Assembly: GCF_028583425.1 (NCBI RefSeq)
Contig: NC_072800.1
Span: 11,793,001-11,857,000, forward strand
Direction: 5' to 3'
Origin: Eublepharis macularius
Taxonomy: Eukaryota > Chordata > Lepidosauria > Squamata > Eublepharidae
DNA length: 64,000 bases
Shown: positions 59,170-64,000 of the stretch, piece after piece
Layout of the letters: each line of letters starts with the position of its first letter
Numbering within the stretch: the first letter of the stretch is position 1
Made by a program: the position numbers and the translations under genes
The notes under the pieces: generated by a model
Database searches by the model: none
Told to the model about the DNA's origin: nothing
Seen by the model: only the letters and a program-made list of their open reading frames with translations

Positions 59170-59600
59170 TTCACAGCCTCCCAGCTGACAATTTATTTAA
59201 CATTGGGGGCAGTTCCTCAGGGCTTTGAGCGGGAGGTGGGGAATCAGGAAAAAATAAATCACCGTTAGTGAAAGTATTCAGGGCGTGCGGGTGGGGGCGG
59301 ACTGGGAGGGAACGAACGCGGAGGTTATTTGTCCTGTGATATTGAACCATCTCATTTTCCGTTGTTCCCTGCTAGCCTTTCCAATGCAGAATTAGATTGT
59401 ACTTGATAAGAGGTCTGGCGTTTTTAGACGGTGTTGCTAGGCAGCACCACACACAGCTGCTGAGTGGGTCAGCCACCTCTGTGTGGCAGTGAGAAATTAA
59501 GCTATTTAATTCCGTATTAATTGCAAATCACTTTTAGCTTTGGTATGTTTAGGAATGGCTATAAGGAAAAGCGCTGGCAACGTACAGGAGGGGGGGTTGG
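59170..59600. promoter_or_regulatory. candidate conserved non-coding block
   Basis: It has gagaaattaagctatttaat, ccgtattaattgcaaatcac and gtgttgctaggcagcaccac (an inverted repeat, GTTGCTAGGCAGCAC, resembling an RFX X-box). It is repeat-free. Inference only. Confidence 0.4.
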
Positions 59601-59994
59601 TGTCTGAGCTGAGAGGTGCTTTTGGCGGGGACTCTTCAGAGGTTGGGGTATACTGCTTATGCTGTTCACTCACCCCCCGTTAAAAGTCTGTTTCAAAGAG
59701 CTATTTTATTTTGCAGGTGTTTTCAGCAATGCTGGAAAATGCCTCCCTGTTCCAATAATTTTGGACACTCCTAGTTGAAATGGTCACTCTCTCTTTCCCT
59801 CAGTGATATAATCATACAGCCAGCTCTCATTGGATATGTAGCATTGTGACATAATCCCCCCCTCCCCGTGTAAGCTTTGGCTTGTTACCCAAATAGGTTA
59901 CCCCAAATTGGGGGAAGTAATGTACAAGGAGAAGCAGCAAGAAGGCGTAACTGAGCAAGATTCTCCACCAGTGTATATGAGGATCATTCCTCTT

Positions 59995-60110
59995 ATTATT
60001 ATTATCATTATTATTATTTTATTACATTTATTTTCTGCTTTCCCCGTAAATGGATTACAACATAAATAAATAAATTACAATTAAAATATCATTAAAACCA
60101 TAAAATACAA
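59995..60110 (-). mobile_element. LINE 3' tail with (tta)n run
   Basis: (ttattat)n at 59995-60018 is followed by tctgctttccccgtaaatgg and the UTR. L2/CR1 type. Confidence 0.5.
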
Positions 60111-61300
60111 TAGCAATATATTTGGGCAGCAACCAAAGTTGCTCAGCCCCCAACTAAAAACATTCCGTGAGGCATGAATGGGCAGAATGTATTGATATAT
60201 CAGTGGCGAACTCTTAATAAAAACAAGCAGAGGTTCAACAATGGCTTCTATTGAAGCGGTAGCAATAGCAAAGACGCAGGAAACCACACACAACATACAC
60301 AACAAGCTAACTAGAAAACAGGGAGAAAAATGGAGAGGAGTGCAGGCTCAGGCGATATTTACCAGTCTAGAAGATAGGGGAAGTCCATAGGATACTAGTG
60401 CTGAGCGACCAGTGCTTTGCAGCAGGAAGAGAGAGGCTCAGACACGTGTCCGAGGGTGGGTGTTGGATCCAAGAACACGCACACACAACTATGGCAGAGG
60501 GTAGCTCAATTATACTGTGGGGCAAGATGTCATTTTCGGCCCCAAAACAATGGCTTAATGGCTGTTTCCAGAGGTGAGACAATGAAAATGAGAAAGGTTT
60601 GATTAAACCTTCCTGGGTGTTACTAAAGGTAAAAAGGTGCTTGATGACCTGCAATGGCTGGACAGGTGGGACGTATCAGATCCCTCAATAGCCCAGATGG
60701 GGAGAGCGGATAAGGGAGGATCGGCAGAGTGTGGATGTGATTAATTCAGGAACTCCTGGAAGATCCTTTTGTCTCTGCCCATCTCCGGGGTGTGGGGCTG
60801 ATAGTCTTGCCTTCTGATGATGTACATGCCGGTGATTTTCCAGTTCCTGGACAGGGGTTGGCAACTGTTTCCTGCCTTGCCAGGCAGCATTTCTGTGTGT
60901 TTAAAATACATGAGGAGAGGGGCTTTTGATATAGCCATACCCATAAGCTTCCCTATAACATGAGGGTCAAGGCCAGCTGCGAACAGACTGGGAGGGATTG
61001 CACCATTTGATTAATCCAGGAAGATGGAAGCCACACATGACTTTCAATGAAGTTGACAAAAGGTGAGTATGTGCACAACCTCCGTATTTTGGGGGGACAA
61101 ACTTTCATTCCACCGAAGCCGCTAGTTTCAACATAATCAAATGTGGAAAATACTTAGCAGATCCTTATTGCCATCGAAGGGACAAACTTTGACTCCACTG
61201 ACGCTACTCGTTTCAGCGTAATCAAATGTGGAAAGTGCTTAGCACACATACTATTGAAAAGGTATAGGGTTTAAGAAACCAGTGTGTGTATGTTTATCAA
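60111..61300. other. unassigned; one local tandem duplication
   Basis: 61094-61245 contains two diverged copies of a segment of about 67 bp, starting gggacaaactttcattccac and gggacaaactttgactccac, 85 bp apart. The rest shows no gene or named repeat. Confidence 0.45.
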
Positions 61301-61309
61301 GCATAGATA

Positions 61310-61460
61310 GTTTAGAGTCATAGAGTGTTAGAATTGGGGGAAACTTTGGAGGTCGTCCCGTCTTTATGCAGGAATACGCAACTACAGCATCTTCAACTGA
61401 TGGCCATCCAGCCTCTGCTTGAAGACCTCCGGAGAAGAGCCCACCTGTCAGGTGCTTCCC
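61310..61460 (-). mobile_element. CR1-type 3' end remnant
   Basis: The text gagtcatagagtgttagaat, then ggccatccagcctctgcttg and aagacctccggagaagagcc, is the familiar sauropsid CR1-type tail. Confidence 0.6.
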
Positions 61461-61479
61461 ATCATCTGTCGTACCTGTC

Positions 61480-61910
61480 CTGCTGGCTATATGTTCACGC
61501 TGTATGTTATGGTTACATATTGAAGCTATTCTGTGCTGTTCTGTGAAACTATGCAAGGGAGGAACATGTTCCCACTGTTACCTGTGACCTCCTCTGGGTC
61601 CTCCTCTCTCCTCCTCTGGGAAGAGGCGCCTGAATGACCTTGGAGGCTCCTGCATCATCCCTGCTACTTTCCCACTTAGCTGGGCGGGGGGGATAGAAAC
61701 TCTCCTGCTTAGTTGAATGTTAGAGAAAGGAGGGAAGGTTAGAAACTGCCCGGGCCTTGAAAGCCTATATTTGCTTGATGCTTGTCTGTAACCGCCATTC
61801 CTGGCAGAGATGAAGTAAGATCATGAGACTAGTGGCTTATCAATAAAGATACTTTTACTATCCACAGTGAAGTCCTTATTTGAGAGTCACCTGGCAGAGC
61901 CTTACACCAC
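61480..61910 (+). mobile_element. possible solo LTR, fossil
   Basis: A stretch with ttgaaagcctatatttgctt, an AATAAA at about 61842, and a final gcagagccttaca has the order expected of an LTR (promoter-like, poly(A) signal, CA end). The 5' boundary near 61504 (tgttatggttacat) is uncertain and no matching flank duplication was seen. Confidence 0.3.
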
Positions 61911-62469
61911 CACTCCCTCAGGCTGTCTGCTCTTGGCTATATATCTAGGAGTATGCTGAGAGGCCAAAGCTGCCCTGCCCTAGCCCCACCACTGTTGGAG
62001 AGGGAAGGGAAGGAGCACGCTCACCACTCTTCCTGCCTGGCTCACACCGGCTGCCTTATGGGGGCCTGGTTCATGGAGATGGCTCCTGTGTGTCTCCCAT
62101 GGGTGGGGGCCATTGGCCTGAAGTGGTAGCGTGTGTCTGCCTCAAGACAACATTGGCTTTGGTGGTGGTGGTGGTGGTGGCCACTTGCTCTAGGGGAGGC
62201 AGGGGCCAGAGGTTGTGGGAGCTCTCACTCACCTGTGTGTGGCTGCACTGGGGTTGGGGGAACCCAGGCCATTGGCCTACTGGGACTTTCTTTGGTGGCT
62301 TTAATGGTGAATCCACCCCTGTATATACCAACTTTGAGCAAAAGCATAGAGAATTTTTAGGTTTCTTCCTTGGCAAGAATGTATTTGCGGGGGAGGGGGC
62401 ATCCTTCTAGGTGGAACTTTTTAGATCATATCCAGCTTCTAGAAGAATTAATTAATCTTCTAGAATTAA
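61911..62469. other. no gene; short (ggt)n run
   Basis: A (ggt)n microsatellite lies at 62158-62180. The overlapping frames 62071-62410 on both strands are G/W- or P/T-rich and not protein-like. 62438-62480 has a short inverted repeat around ctagaagatt. Confidence 0.4.
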
Positions 62470-62735
62470 TTCTAGAAGATTAAAATCCCACAACAACAAC
62501 ATTTGATTTATATACTGCCCTTCAGGATAACTTAATGCCAGAGCAATTTACAAAGTATGTTATTATTATCCCCACAACTATCACCCTGTGAGGTGAGTGG
62601 GGCTGAGAGAGCTCTGAGAGAGCTGTGACTGACCCAAGGTCACCCAGCTGGCTTCAAGCGGTGGAGTGGGGAATCAAGCCCAGTTCTCCAGATTACAGTC
62701 CCACTGCTCTTAACCGCTACACCAAACTGGCTCTC
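62470..62735 (-). mobile_element. tRNA-derived SINE
   Basis: It has an (aac)n tail at 62490-62502, the cccttcaggataacttaatg body and a head at 62700-62735. Confidence 0.85.
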
Positions 62736-62893
62736 AGTCTTCTAGGAAAAAGAACTTTGAGGAGTAGACTGGGTTGAGTTAGAAAGCTGCCTGTGAGGAA
62801 GTCACAGAAGGAATCTGGGGCAGGGTAGAAAATAAAGAGGCAGGGATGCGGAAGGAAAGGAGCAGAATAGGAGCTAAAGTGAGAGGCATCTGA

Positions 62894-63050
62894 GAGCCAA
62901 GCTACAAGTGATGAATGACACTTGAACAGCAAGTGAACAGACTCACGTGTATTCACTACGTGATCAAGTGGAGTGCAAGTGGAGCACAAGTGAACAGGTG
63001 AGTCTGTTCACTTGGCCTTCAAGTATCATTCCTCACTTCTAGCTTGGCCC
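62894..63050. mobile_element. GAGCC-type MITE with tga duplication
   Basis: Left gagccaagctacaagtgatg mirrors right cctcacttctagcttggccc. tga (62891-62893 and 63051-63053) flanks it. Confidence 0.8.
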
Positions 63051-63280
63051 TGAGGAAGGGGCTTGGGGACAGTGGGGCATAGGGTTGCAAGGCTGCCTTG
63101 ACTGGGCTGCTGTGCCTCTAGGAAGAGAAGACCTGGCTCCTGCTACCATGGTAGCATTATAATCTGGTAATTCAACATGAGGGGCAAACTCAAGAGGTGC
63201 TGAATTTCACATTTGAATGAACTGGCCAATCCCTTGGCAGTTTCTAGTGTTATTAATATTCATACGGTTACTGGTGCCAT

Positions 63281-63574
63281 TTGGATGTGGGGCTAAAATC
63301 GTCAGCTCTTGAAATCAGGGGAAAAAATATTCTGGGCAGAGCAAGAGTAATTTTGGGAGGGCAAAGCCCAGGTATTGTGGTAAATCTGGAGGCAGATACC
63401 AAGAATTTTTCGGTGGGTTTAGACCCCACCCCATCACTGGGTATTCACTTATGGAACATTGTTGAAAAAGGAGTTTGGGGTTTTCCCCTTGTTACTTTGG
63501 AAACTAGCCCCAAAGTAAAAAAGAAAATCATTCAGTTTAAGTCTGTTAGAGAAGTAGGTGAGATGCTAGAATAA
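63281..63574 (+). other. unidentified 97-codon open frame
   Basis: Codon composition looks more protein-like than most frames here, with a segment LGRARVILGGQSPGIVVNLE and a basic end VKKKIIQFKSVREVGEMLE. I recognise no domain. It may be a remnant of a mobile element. No promoter or splice evidence was sought successfully. Confidence 0.25.
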
Positions 63575-63637
63575 CCAGTGTGCAAAGGGAACAGCAAGCC
63601 AGTGTTTTTAATGAGACTGAAGGGCTTCTTGGAGATG

Positions 63638-63829
63638 GGCCGATTCCAGACGGCCCTCCCCATGCCGAAACGTTGCGCGTTGTCGTGCGGAAAACGCGAA
63701 ATATCGTGTTTTCTTGCGCGAGTTTTGCGCGATGTCGCGCAAAACTCGCGTGAGAAAATGCGATATTTCGCGTTTTCCGCGCAACGACACGCGACGTTTC
63801 GGCATGGGGAGGGCCATCTGGAATCGGCC
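63638..63829. mobile_element. 192-bp near-perfect palindrome, GGCCGATTCC ends
   Basis: Left ggccgattccagacggccct mirrors right agggccatctggaatcggcc. atg flanks it at 63635-63637 and 63830-63832. The centre gcgcgatgtcgcgc is near 63732. It is a sister of the element at 22226 and is very CpG-rich. Confidence 0.85.
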
Positions 63830-64000
63830 ATGCTTTCCAGAGGTAAACACACAGCTGCCATTATTCCAAGTGCAAACCATGCACAGGGTTATGGCAGTGC
63901 ACTAAATTGTGCAGAGTGCTCCTGTACATGTGTGTTACTTATTGCGAGACCTCAGACGCACACCACTTCTTAATAAAGGAGATGCGACAACCAGTGTTTT

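Overview
The window is a piece of a vertebrate nuclear genome, most likely a squamate reptile and possibly a gecko. The evidence is two intron-containing housekeeping genes with vertebrate-type proteins, set in a dense mix of BovB/RTE, CR1, L2/CR1-like and L1 LINEs, tRNA- and 5S-derived SINEs, Penelope-like elements (PLEs) and many small DNA-transposon derivatives. The clade is inferred from the repeat mix and gene content; I could not search databases.

Only two host genes can be supported. They lie head to head at about 45.4-54.2 kb. ALG2 (minus strand, two coding exons, 411 aa) is the ER mannosyltransferase of N-glycan precursor assembly. SEC61B (plus strand, four coding exons, the first holding only the ATG, 96 aa) is the beta subunit of the ER translocon. 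Their start codons are 369 bp apart across a CpG-rich bidirectional promoter with a good NRF1-type site. Both products act at the ER membrane, on protein entry and on glycosylation. The same gene pair is adjacent in mammals.

Region by region: 0-2 kb holds L1, PLE and L2/CR1-like LINE pieces. 2-20 kb is a mosaic of MITEs, an L1 copy with intact target-site duplications, BovB tails, a 5S-derived SINE, palindromic fold-back elements and a PLE insertion that carries a GIY-YIG endonuclease region. 20-29 kb holds L1 pieces, a probable solo LTR nested in a CRE-rich repeat, and a 51-bp minisatellite of about 21 units. 29-45 kb alternates repeats with repeat-poor blocks that look like conserved non-coding DNA, the clearest at about 40.1-41.3 kb. 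54-64 kb is again intergenic, with PLE, LINE and SINE remnants.

The most interesting signal is a set of hammerhead-ribozyme-like cores (CUGANGA, a short stem II, GAAA, and a four-base palindrome before the cleavage position). They occur in three PLE insertions at 18.1, 34.6 and 55.2 kb. They also occur in a second, SINE-like repeat family, including a 45-bp tandem triplet at 8.73-8.86 kb. Several of these elements have perfect 12-16 bp target-site duplications, so their ends can be fixed by eye. Hammerheads are already known in PLEs. Their presence in the second family is what I would follow up.
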